From the NCBI GenBank assembly GCA_947302185.1, contig CAMYVI010000054.1:1-12137 (forward strand): a stretch of DNA of 12,137 nt. The letters are read 5' to 3'. The first letter of the stretch is position 1, and each line of letters opens with the position of its first letter. The stretch comes from an uncultured Lachnospiraceae bacterium (GTDB lineage: Bacteria; Bacillota_A; Clostridia; Lachnospirales; Lachnospiraceae). The translations under genes and the position numbers were made by a program. A model generated the notes under the pieces. The model saw only the letters and a list, made by a program, of their open reading frames with translations. It was not told the DNA's origin and did no database searches. This document shows, in pieces, positions 1 to 5,709 of the stretch.

Positions 1-569
1 GTATGAACGGAAGATGCATCCCATCCGCCTCCTACGAATACCGCTCCCTCAGAAAAATCCTTGAGCGCCACTATGACGCCGATATGCTCATCATCATGCT
101 GGGAAGCAACGACCTCTTTATGACGCGGGAAGCGACGGCAGAAAAAATAGCGGACAAGATGCGAAATGTGTTCGTGAACGTTCCGGAGCTTATCTGTTGG
201 AAGACCTCCGGGACAATGGCAGCAGGGAATTCCAGGGCAGCGGCTTCAGAGGCTTCCGAATCATCGTCCTCGGAAGATTCGATGCCTGCATCACATAGAC
301 GGATCTTGCTCATCTGTCCCCCTGCCCCGTCGGACCGCGTCCTCTTCTACGAGATGGCCGGGATTCCAATGTCGCAGTCGGCGGAATCCGCCGCGCGCGT
401 TATGAAAGAGCTTCCTGAAAAGCTTGCAGCCGTTGCAGCTGAGTTCAGCCTCGAATTCGCGGATGCAACAAAGTGGAATATCGCCTGCATGTTTGACGGG
501 CTGCATTTTTCTGAGGATGGTCATAGGACATTTGCAAAGCAGTTTCTCAAGGTGATACGGGCACGATAA
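1..569 (+). CDS. SGNH/GDSL-family hydrolase (arylesterase-like), 5' end outside window
   Basis: C-terminal part of a serine esterase/lipase of the SGNH fold. The reading frame is open to the left edge, and the first residues (M-N-G-R) match the internal 'NGR' stretch seen downstream of the nucleophile block in arylesterase-type SGNH enzymes, so the ATG at 3 is probably not the real start and the GDS(x) serine block lies off the window. Visible family blocks, counted from that Met: the LGSND block at residues 33-37, with the oxyanion-hole Asn at 36, and the catalytic DGLH block at 165-168, followed by a helix rich in F, K and R. Between them, residues ~68-98 are a Ser/Ala/Glu-rich insertion that is unusual for the family and probably a surface loop. 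The substrate cannot be told. No signal peptide can be judged because the N-terminus is missing. It ends one base before the convergent small gene. Confidence 0.85.
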   Translation, partial: MNGRCIPSASYEYRSLRKILERHYDADMLIIMLGSNDLFMTREATAEKIADKMRNVFVNVPELICWKTSGTMAAGNSRAAASEASESSSSEDSMPASHRRILLICPPAPSDRVLFYEMAGIPMSQSAESAARVMKELPEKLAAVAAEFSLEFADATKWNIACMFDGLHFSEDGHRTFAKQFLKVIRAR

Positions 570-591
570 ATCACCGTGAATTCAGCCCGTA
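556..591. terminator. Inverted repeat spanning both convergent stop codons
   Basis: TACGGGC (556-562) and GCCCGTA (585-591) form a perfect 7-bp stem with a 22-nt loop containing the stop codons of both convergent genes. There is no clear T-tract on either side. It could work as a weak bidirectional terminator; this is inference from position and symmetry. Confidence 0.35.
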
Positions 592-975
592 CACATAAGC
601 CACATAGCAGGCAAAATCTCCGAGCCGCTTTCTATGCACGAACTCATCCAGCCCGAGCTCCTCGCGCCATGTGTTGTCCCAGCCCTTCATTTTCATGCAG
701 CGCCAGATGGCATTCAGATGGCTGATGACCGCATCGTGGCATGCTGTGCGGGCATCATCTGTGTCCATCCTCTCCTGCCGCGAGATCATGTACCAGGTCG
801 CCCGTATATTGGCATATCTGGCGGCAACTTTCACAAAATCTTCCCAGAGTTCGGCGAAGTCCTCGTCCTCCGTGTTCGCGTTGTCAAGAAGCATCTTGTA
901 TATTCTGTCAGCTTCCTCAAATGACAGGGAATCCGACATGCCCAGATAATCGTCATACTGCATCGGTTTTGACAT
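571..975 (-). CDS. Uncharacterised 134-residue protein
   Basis: Small, acidic, mostly helical soluble protein; I recognise no named family. It has no signal peptide or membrane segment. The C-terminal third carries a distinctive run of aromatic and basic residues (W-R-C-M-K-M-K-G-W near 91-99, then GDFACYVAYVYGLNSR at the end) that looks like a conserved domain of unknown function. The start is well supported: AGGAGGAG lies just upstream of the ATG at 975, and a sigma-A-like promoter is placed a further ~25 bp upstream. Codon use looks like normal coding sequence. It is monocistronic and convergent with the esterase. Its function is unknown, and nothing in the sequence ties it to the neighbouring mobile region. 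Confidence 0.75.
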   Translation of the reverse strand: MSKPMQYDDYLGMSDSLSFEEADRIYKMLLDNANTEDEDFAELWEDFVKVAARYANIRATWYMISRQERMDTDDARTACHDAVISHLNAIWRCMKMKGWDNTWREELGLDEFVHRKRLGDFACYVAYVYGLNSR

Positions 976-1001
976 ATTCTCTCCTCCTGTTTTCCGACCC
1001 G

Positions 1002-1030
1002 TTTTTACACCGGTATCTCTTTTCCGTCAA
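1002..1030 (-). promoter_or_regulatory. Putative sigma-A promoter of the 134-aa gene
   Basis: On the minus strand TTGACG (1030-1025) is followed after 17 bp by TAAAAA (1007-1002). The -35 matches the consensus at 5 of 6 positions, the -10 at 4 of 6. The start point would fall about 20 nt before the ATG at 975, leaving room only for the AGGAGGAG ribosome site. Confidence 0.45.
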
Positions 1031-1159
1031 ACAGCCTGCTGTATAAGATTGTACCATACCGTCCTTGAGAACTATAAGGGGATCAATCCTTATCTTTGTC
1101 TCCTCATTATCACATAGTATCATAAACATTAGTTTTTGATGCAGGCATATCCAATAACA

Positions 1160-1253
1160 TGAAAACAGGCACCAGTCCATAACGGCTGATGCCTATTTTT
1201 AAACGTCTCTTTTTTCGGAATTTCTATTGCCTCGTTTAGTATCCCATATAGTT
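1160..1253 (-). repeat. Degenerate second copy of the XRE gene tail plus terminator (copy B)
   Basis: This ~94-bp stretch aligns base for base, by eye at roughly three quarters identity with a few one-base gaps, to 5120-5214, which is the 3' end and terminator of the XRE gene. Shared blocks include TGAAAACAGGC at one end, CGGAATTTCTAT in the middle and TATCCCATATAG at the other end. The similarity stops a few bases before the stop codon of the BspA-like gene (1262-1260). See copy A and the pseudogene entry. Confidence 0.85.
1168..1193 (-). terminator. Terminator hairpin behind the BspA-like gene
   Basis: On the minus strand GGCATCAG and CTGGTGCC can pair over 8 bp with one G-U pair, followed by TGTTTTCA. 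It is the degenerate counterpart of the perfect hairpin at 5128-5152. It lies about 65 nt past the stop codon of the BspA-like gene and is its probable terminator, acquired from the XRE remnant. Confidence 0.5.
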
Positions 1254-1256
1254 CAA
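1205..1256 (-). pseudogene. Remnant of the C-terminus of an XRE-type regulator
   Basis: Translating the minus strand here gives ELYGILNEAIEIPKKE, which matches the C-terminus ELYGIPCEFIEIPEKK of the XRE regulator at 5165-5371. Everything upstream (helix-turn-helix) is missing: the homology is cut off right at the stop codon of the BspA-like gene, and the original stop codon of the remnant is lost. It is a non-functional leftover that marks where the BspA-like gene joined an older regulator locus. Confidence 0.75.
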
Positions 1257-1259
1257 TTT

Positions 1260-4200
1260 TTAATTCAGGTACCACTTCTGCGCTTTTGACGTCGTTGGAT
1301 TTTTCGCTACGATATTTGTTCCGTTCGCCGTTTTGTTGCTGACAAGATGAATGTTTGTCCCGAGAGCATTGGTAAACGTCACCGTTCCGTCAGAGTTCTT
1401 CTTGATCTTCCACCGCTGACCGTCTCCGGCTGCCCACTTGCTCTGGATGATATTGGTTCCATCCGCGTTTGAATTCCCCTTAACAGTGAGACACAGCCCC
1501 GAGTTCAAGTTCACAAGACGGTAGTAACCACCGCCGCTGTACATAACCTTGAACTTCTTATCCTTCGTGTTGCTATAAGAATACAGGTTCACATTTGCCC
1601 CGTCATCCTTTGACGAAGAAGCAATGTTAAGAGCGAAGTTATTATTCGCTGAAGCCCTGACTGCATAGGTGCCGTCAAACGGTGCGCTCACAGCGGAGGC
1701 CTCCACTATATAGAACCTCTGCAGGCCGTTGCTCTGCGTCTCCGCCATGGAAAGCGTAGTTCCCTTGACCGCTGATTCATCTGACATTGCTATCGAGAGA
1801 CCGGACACAGCATTTCTGATAGCAAAGGAATTATCCGACTTCTTTTCAAGCTTCCAGTTCTGAGCAGTTTTCGTGGTCTGGTCGTACAGAACAAGCCCCT
1901 TTCCGACCTCCGAACTGTTCTGTTGGACTGCCAGAGCAAGTTCGCATTTCGAGTTGATGAACTTCCATGTACCATCAGAGTTTTTAACAGCCTTGAACCT
2001 CATTGCCTCGGAATTGCTGCGGTCCGTAATATAGACCTTCGTATTATTTACCATCTTACCGGAGTAGGAGCACACTGCTGTCTTTGAATTATTCTTCGGA
2101 ATCAGCTGGTAAGTCTTGCCGGAAACCAGTGAAGAAACACAGTCAACAATTTCAAATCTCTTAATCCTAGTCCCGGTGTATTTTCCCTTGCCAGTGATTA
2201 TTATTGTCGCAGTCCCTGGATTTATATTATTCTTAATTTGAATTGTATAATCTTTACCTTCCGTAAGTATCACATCATTCGCTTTGACAGTCACATCCGG
2301 TATGTATGCTTTTCCTGAGTAACCATACGATAAGCTAACACCGGCAACGGAAACTTTTTCTATGCTTCCCGGTAATACGGTTAATGTATAGGAAGCATTT
2401 CCGGCGTTATAGTTACCTACCGCAACAGCTGTTGCTGTAATTACAACCGTTCCTGCGTCTTTTATCTTAACTAGTCCGCTTTTGCTGTCCACAGTAGCGA
2501 TATTCGTATTGCCTGATGAAAATGTAACCTCCCCATCCGTAGCCTTCATCAAGCTGTTGGTGAATGCCCCATCCAGCGTTGACTTCGAAACAGATTTCTC
2601 AGCAAACTTCAGGCCTGCCGATGCTCTCTTAATAGTAAACTCACTATTGATTGTGCCGTAGCAATTACCCATTCCGGTAACAGTAACTGTTGCCGTTCCT
2701 GCGTTCGTATTTTTCTTATAAGATACTGTATAGTCTGTCCCGGCTGTCAGCGTTGTATTCCCATCCTTTACGGTCACAGACGGCTTCTTTGCCTCGCCGT
2801 CATATGTGTAACTTGTCTGAGACAGGGTAATCGTACATTTCGTTATATCTATTTTGGGGAGCATATCATTGGTGAGCATAATGCTCTCAGAGAGCACCGG
2901 CAGTTCATGGTACTCCGTTCCGTCCCTGTCATACATTGTAACCGGTAAATCGATATCTTTTATGCTGTTCTTCTTTGGCGTTTTCAAAACCACAAGACTT
3001 GCACAATCATAAAACATTTCAATATAATCTGTTACGTTCGTAGTATCAAAGCTACTCAGATCCAACTCAACCAGACTGCTGCAGCCCCAAAACATTTGAT
3101 GCATAAAACTCACGTTTACAGTATTAAAACTGCTCAAGTCCAGTTTAGTCAGGCTGCTACATCCAAGGAACATATCATACATACCTTTCACGTTAGAGGT
3201 ATTGAAGCTGCTCAGATTCAGCTCTCTCAAATTGCCACAAGAACGAAACATGTCATCCATATCCGTCACGTTCGTCGTGTTAAAACTACTTAGATCCAGT
3301 TCGCTCAGACTGCTGCAATCACAAAACATTTCCCACATATCCGTCACGTTCGAAGTATTAAAGTTGCTCAGATCCAGCTCGCGCAGACCACGGCAATTCT
3401 TGAACAATCTCATCATACTCGTCGCCTTCGACGTGTCAAAACTACTCAGATCCAGTTCACTTAGACTCTCGCAATTGATAAAAATGCCACCCATATCCGT
3501 CACGTTTGAGGTATTAAAACTACTCAGATCCAACTCACCCAGACTCTCGCAGCCACTGAACATCCCAGCCATATTCGTTACTTTCGAAGTATTAAAACTA
3601 CTCATATTCAGCTTACTAAGGCTCCTGCATTCGCTGAACATCCCATCCATATTCGTAACGTTCGAGGTTTTAAAGCTGCTCAGATCCAGCTTACTAAGGC
3701 TCCTGCATTCCCTGAACATCCTAGCCATATTCGTAACGTTCGAGGTATCAAATCTTAACGGATCGAACACTGTCATCGAATCAAGCCCCTCAAAAATCTC
3801 ATGCGAGTCAGAAGGGAGCTGCACAATGCTGTGCGTATCTACTTTTATTGATCTAATAATATATCCATCTTTTTCCAGTTTATATGCCCAGTCTCGATTC
3901 AAAGTCCCACCATTTGAATAAAAGACCACTGCGCCTGAAGTGGATACGGATGCCGTCACTCCACCGCCAACAGTGATATCTCCGGATCCAACAATCTCCT
4001 CCTGAGAATTGTGATTCAACTCTGCCTCAACTGCATCTTCGACCACGACTTCATCAGAGCTCACACTCGAATCAGACGCATCAATCTCAGGTATAATATC
4101 GTCAGCAATATCCTCACAAATGCGCTCATCTTCTAATATAGATTTTACAATTTCACTCTCGCTGGTATCAGAAAGAATAATCTCTTCCTCCTGCATCTCG

Positions 4201-4289
4201 TCAGCCAATACCAACATTCCCGGCATTGTTAATAGCAACGAAACAGCACACCCCATTGCAAAAAGCTTATTAATAGCCTTCCCCATCAT
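1260..4289 (-). CDS. Secreted BspA-like LRR protein with Ig-like and two ricin-type lectin domains
   Basis: Large exported, probably carbohydrate- or matrix-binding protein. Residue numbers count from an alternative upstream ATG at 4310. The ATG at 4289 (residue 8) is preferred because GAGGG sits six bases before it and 4310 has no ribosome site. Domains: signal peptide to about A36 (VLA/DE); acidic linker 38-110; ten consecutive 26-residue repeats 187-446 of the pattern F(N/D)TSNVTDMxxMFxxC, then SLxxLDLSS, which is the BspA/DUF285 leucine-rich repeat; three Ig-like modules ~487-560, 565-646 (Big_2-like) and 650-721; two ricin B-type beta-trefoil regions ~727-870 and 880-1016, with QxW-like motifs QNW, QRW and QKW. 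There is no LPxTG or C-terminal membrane anchor, so it is released or held by its binding domains. BspA-type proteins are known adhesins; the ligand here is unknown. It has its own promoter and a 5' UTR hairpin. Confidence 0.9.
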   Translation of the reverse strand: MMGKAINKLFAMGCAVSLLLTMPGMLVLADEMQEEEIILSDTSESEIVKSILEDERICEDIADDIIPEIDASDSSVSSDEVVVEDAVEAELNHNSQEEIVGSGDITVGGGVTASVSTSGAVVFYSNGGTLNRDWAYKLEKDGYIIRSIKVDTHSIVQLPSDSHEIFEGLDSMTVFDPLRFDTSNVTNMARMFRECRSLSKLDLSSFKTSNVTNMDGMFSECRSLSKLNMSSFNTSKVTNMAGMFSGCESLGELDLSSFNTSNVTDMGGIFINCESLSELDLSSFDTSKATSMMRLFKNCRGLRELDLSNFNTSNVTDMWEMFCDCSSLSELDLSSFNTTNVTDMDDMFRSCGNLRELNLSSFNTSNVKGMYDMFLGCSSLTKLDLSSFNTVNVSFMHQMFWGCSSLVELDLSSFDTTNVTDYIEMFYDCASLVVLKTPKKNSIKDIDLPVTMYDRDGTEYHELPVLSESIMLTNDMLPKIDITKCTITLSQTSYTYDGEAKKPSVTVKDGNTTLTAGTDYTVSYKKNTNAGTATVTVTGMGNCYGTINSEFTIKRASAGLKFAEKSVSKSTLDGAFTNSLMKATDGEVTFSSGNTNIATVDSKSGLVKIKDAGTVVITATAVAVGNYNAGNASYTLTVLPGSIEKVSVAGVSLSYGYSGKAYIPDVTVKANDVILTEGKDYTIQIKNNINPGTATIIITGKGKYTGTRIKRFEIVDCVSSLVSGKTYQLIPKNNSKTAVCSYSGKMVNNTKVYITDRSNSEAMRFKAVKNSDGTWKFINSKCELALAVQQNSSEVGKGLVLYDQTTKTAQNWKLEKKSDNSFAIRNAVSGLSIAMSDESAVKGTTLSMAETQSNGLQRFYIVEASAVSAPFDGTYAVRASANNNFALNIASSSKDDGANVNLYSYSNTKDKKFKVMYSGGGYYRLVNLNSGLCLTVKGNSNADGTNIIQSKWAAGDGQRWKIKKNSDGTVTFTNALGTNIHLVSNKTANGTNIVAKNPTTSKAQKWYLN
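2973..3752 (-). repeat. Ten tandem 78-bp units coding the BspA leucine-rich repeats
   Basis: Ten units of exactly 78 bp (26 codons) run in phase; for example the same TTCGA(A/G)GT element recurs at 3583 and 3661. Units differ by scattered changes, and the last unit degenerates at its C-terminal side. They are coding repeats, not a CRISPR array. Such arrays can gain or lose units by slippage or recombination, so the repeat number may vary between strains. Confidence 0.9.
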
Positions 4290-4319
4290 ATTCAGCCCTC
4301 GACTTTCCATGGAATTATG

Positions 4320-4346
4320 GAGGAATAGCTTTTTAACCTATTCCTC
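4320..4346 (-). promoter_or_regulatory. 5' UTR hairpin of the BspA-like gene
   Basis: GAGGAATAG (4320-4328) and CTATTCCTC (4338-4346) form a perfect 9-bp stem with a 9-nt loop, between the promoter and the start codon. On the mRNA the first arm reads GAGGAAUAG, itself similar to a ribosome site. The hairpin could protect the transcript or control translation; no known riboswitch class is recognised. Confidence 0.45.
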
Positions 4347-4386
4347 ACCCCTATTTATATATGCACGTTTGTATTTATTGTAATAC

Positions 4387-4415
4387 ATTATAATCGATTA
4401 TAAATCTATTAACAA
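4387..4415 (-). promoter_or_regulatory. Promoter of the BspA-like gene with overlapping 16-bp palindrome
   Basis: Minus strand TTGTTA (4415-4410), 17-bp spacer, perfect TATAAT (4392-4387). The start would be near 4380, giving a leader of ~90 nt. The palindrome TTATAATCGATTATAA (4388-4403) covers the -10 box and much of the spacer, a typical position for a repressor operator, although AT-rich palindromes also arise by chance. Confidence 0.6.
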
Positions 4416-4615
4416 TATCTCAGGCTTAACCTATAGATTCGTACTTTTAGCCAATTTTGCCGACTATTTTTCAAACGTTTGCGATCACGACATGCCAGCT
4501 ACTGTGATGCCAGCGAACCTCTGGAAATCCCCGACTCGCCTCTCAATCCCGTCACCGAAGAAAGCGTCGGTATGAATTGAAACAACAGAAAAAAACAGCC
4601 ATATCTCTGAATCAC
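4416..4615. other. Gene-free interval between the SymE-like and BspA-like genes
   Basis: With the promoter and leader entries above, this completes a stretch of ~326 bp (4290-4615) without a recognised gene. The left part is AT-rich. About 4490-4575 is markedly richer in GC and, read on the minus strand, gives an open stretch ending GIERRVGDFQRFAGITVAGM-S-stop, with no start codon or ribosome site. It may be a decayed gene end; I cannot name it. There is a run of six T's on the minus strand just past the SymE-like stop (about 4590) without an obvious stem. Confidence 0.4.
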
Positions 4616-4885
4616 TCATACAACAACCATTTTTCTTTTCACCAGTTCATTTTCAGCAACAGCCACATCTATCAGGTCACCAACCTGGAATCCAGCATCC
4701 GCAAGCCACTTAGCGTTCAAATTTATCTTTGGCTTTCTTTCATCGCTCCCATCGTTGCCTCGATATGTACCATAAGCGCACACTTTCAAGTAGCGATGAT
4801 TTGTCACCTCTTCAGATGCCGCCGACACGATTTCAACCTTTTCAGTTACAGTCGTAGTCGTCTTTTTTGATATCAGTTTAGCCAT
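4616..4885 (-). CDS. SymE-family type I toxin-like protein
   Basis: 89-residue protein whose C-terminal half fits the SymE toxin domain (AbrB-like swapped-hairpin fold): a short strand RYLKVCAYGTY (31-41), then KINLNAKWLADAGFQVGD (53-70), matching the family pattern of hydrophobic strand, (G/A)KWL, AGF and G, and a final strand ending in M-V-V-V. In Escherichia coli SymE is an SOS-induced toxin linked to RNA cleavage and nucleoid condensation, and is repressed by the antisense RNA SymR. Family membership does not prove toxicity here. The N-terminal ~25 residues are a Thr/Lys/Glu-rich extension. The start is firm: AAGGAGGG precedes ATG 4885, and the ATG four bases upstream runs into a stop after three codons. 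A promoter lies ~140 bp upstream with a structured leader between. No SymR-like RNA can be confirmed from sequence alone. Confidence 0.7.
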   Translation of the reverse strand: MAKLISKKTTTTVTEKVEIVSAASEEVTNHRYLKVCAYGTYRGNDGSDERKPKINLNAKWLADAGFQVGDLIDVAVAENELVKRKMVVV

Positions 4886-4974
4886 TCATTGCCCTCCTTT
4901 TACCAGTAATAATAGATTGTGGTGAATTGATTGTGCCGAACAGCACAGGACGACAAATTTATTTCCGTCGAAAA

Positions 4975-5016
4975 AGAAAAGAGATTCTTTTCTGATTTCT
5001 AACAATCAGAAAGAAT
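4975..5016 (-). promoter_or_regulatory. Two mutually exclusive hairpins in the SymE-like leader (attenuator candidate)
   Basis: Read on the minus strand, a first hairpin pairs ATTCTTTCTGATT with AATCAGAAAAGAAT (5016-4984, 13 bp with one bulge, 6-nt loop). A second pairs AGAAAAGA with TCTTTTCT (4993-4975, 8 bp, 3-nt loop) and is followed directly by TTTTCG. The two share bases 4986-4993, so only one can form at a time. The second resembles a weak intrinsic terminator, the first an antiterminator. All stems are AT-rich, so stability is doubtful. Confidence 0.35.
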
Positions 5017-5024
5017 TTACTATT

Positions 5025-5053
5025 AGTATAGGCTCATTATGTTAAAAGTACAA
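5025..5053 (-). promoter_or_regulatory. Putative promoter of the SymE-like gene
   Basis: Minus strand TTGTAC (5053-5048), 17-bp spacer, TATACT (5030-5025). The -10 matches 5 of 6 consensus bases; the -35 keeps only TTG. It predicts a leader of ~130 nt that carries the competing hairpins. Confidence 0.5.
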
Positions 5054-5119
5054 CTTTCACCTATCGACAGATATGCATCTGCGAGAATTGTATCATCATC
5101 GTTTCATATCTTTCATACT

Positions 5120-5214
5120 TGAAAACAGGCATCAGCCCATTACGCTGATGCCCAATTCCAATCGTCACTTTTTTTCCGGAATTTCTATAAACTCGCACGG
5201 TATCCCATATAGCT
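5120..5214 (-). repeat. XRE gene tail plus terminator (copy A, intact)
   Basis: This is the intact partner of the degenerate copy at 1160-1253. It covers the last ~16 codons of the XRE gene, its stop codon and the terminator hairpin. The two copies lie in the same orientation about 3.9 kb apart and bracket the BspA-like and SymE-like genes. Confidence 0.85.
5128..5152 (-). terminator. Terminator of the XRE-type regulator
   Basis: Perfect 9-bp stem GGCATCAGC/GCTGATGCC with a 7-nt loop, 12 bases past the stop codon, followed on the minus strand by TGTTTTCA. The T-tract is short, but position and stem favour an intrinsic terminator. Confidence 0.65.
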
Positions 5215-5371
5215 CTGAAAGTGCCATTAAGTCTCTTACCTTTATTTCCGTCAAACCATTTTCCCAGTTAACAATCGTCTGCTTATTTCTGTGTATGGCT
5301 TTAGCAACCTCCTCCTGAGTCATCCCTGCATTCACTCGCGCTGCTTTCAGCTTAAACTTTGGAATATTCAC
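5165..5371 (-). CDS. Small XRE-type (HTH_3) transcriptional regulator
   Basis: 68-residue protein made almost entirely of a Cro/C1-type helix-turn-helix: LKAARVNAGMTQEEVAKAI (helices 1-2), HRNKQTIVNWENG (recognition helix) and DLMALSELYGIP (helix 5), ending EFIEIPEKK. The GTG at 5371 is chosen as start because AGGGGG lies seven bases upstream and the family normally begins at this point. An ATG at 5428 would add 19 hydrophobic residues out of keeping with a DNA-binding protein. Such regulators usually bind an inverted repeat near their own promoter; the 19-bp inverted repeat at 5459-5477 is a candidate. It follows the ICE accessory genes on the same strand with a ~110-bp gap, so it may share their transcript. 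Its targets are unknown. Confidence 0.85.
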   Translation of the reverse strand: MNIPKFKLKAARVNAGMTQEEVAKAIHRNKQTIVNWENGLTEIKVRDLMALSELYGIPCEFIEIPEKK

Positions 5372-5458
5372 TTTTTCACCCCCTCGTGTAAAATCATAAC
5401 CAACGGCGAGGAGTATGAGAAGCAGCATCTTCCCTTTTCACATATTTTTTATTCAAAT

Positions 5459-5477
5459 AATCCAATTTAATTGGATT
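5459..5477. promoter_or_regulatory. 19-bp inverted repeat upstream of the XRE gene
   Basis: AATCCAATT-T-AATTGGATT, perfect 9-bp arms around one central base, ending three bases past the stop codon of the 69-residue gene and ~88 bp before the XRE start. It may be an operator for the XRE protein or a terminator for the upstream gene. No T-tract follows, which favours an operator. Confidence 0.45.
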
Positions 5478-5480
5478 TAC

Positions 5481-5690
5481 TCAAAACACATCGGCCAGCA
5501 CTGAGACATACGCCGCCTTATACTCTCTTGCTGTCATTAAGGGCAGTAGCTCCAACAGCTCCTGTGCACTCTCCCTCAGCTCCGAATCTTCAATAAATGG
5601 TATTGATTTCCTTAACTGGTCTGTAACCTCTTCTTTTGTTCCCGAGTAGCAATTCAGTATTGCTTTCTGTTCTTCACTGATCCTTTTCAT
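5481..5690 (-). CDS. Small ICE-associated protein resembling the transposon-transfer-assisting family
   Basis: 69-residue, acidic, helical protein. Its layout (YSGTKEEVTDQLRKSI, then an acidic DSELRE segment, then LPLMTAREYKA) resembles the short 'transposon-transfer assisting' (TnpW-like) proteins common in Clostridial Tn1549-type elements, whose pattern is Y-x-x-G-T-R, a helix, DExEL and a final K/L-x-x-M-T-D-x-E-(F/Y). The match is by pattern memory, not a search. It starts at ATG 5690, 19 bases past the stop of the ArdC-like gene, with AAGGGAG upstream, so it is co-transcribed with that gene. The molecular role of the family is not well defined; context suggests an accessory to element transfer. 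Confidence 0.5.
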   Translation of the reverse strand: MKRISEEQKAILNCYSGTKEEVTDQLRKSIPFIEDSELRESAQELLELLPLMTAREYKAAYVSVLADVF

Positions 5691-5709
5691 TATTTATTCA
5701 CTCCCTTCT

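Noticed and set aside
953..1180. 75-codon minus-strand open frame
   Set aside because: It overlaps the promoter and start of the 134-residue gene, has no ribosome site and runs into the degenerate XRE tail; composition does not look coding.
2973..3752. Regularly spaced repeats as a CRISPR array
   Set aside because: Units are 78 bp, contiguous without unique spacers, in frame and code for a known leucine-rich repeat.
3202..3921. 239-codon plus-strand open frame over the LRR region
   Set aside because: Its repeated L-K-L-L-R-S-S pattern is the antisense reading of the 78-bp BspA repeats.
4886..4960. SymR-like antisense RNA promoter or a LexA box near the SymE start
   Set aside because: Only weak matches (TTGCCC...TAGATT) and no convincing GAAC/GTTC symmetry were found; not supportable from sequence alone.
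5372..5428. ATG at 5428 as start of the XRE regulator, giving an N-terminal membrane segment
   Set aside because: The hydrophobic run precedes a good AGGGGG-GTG start, and the family begins just before the helix-turn-helix.
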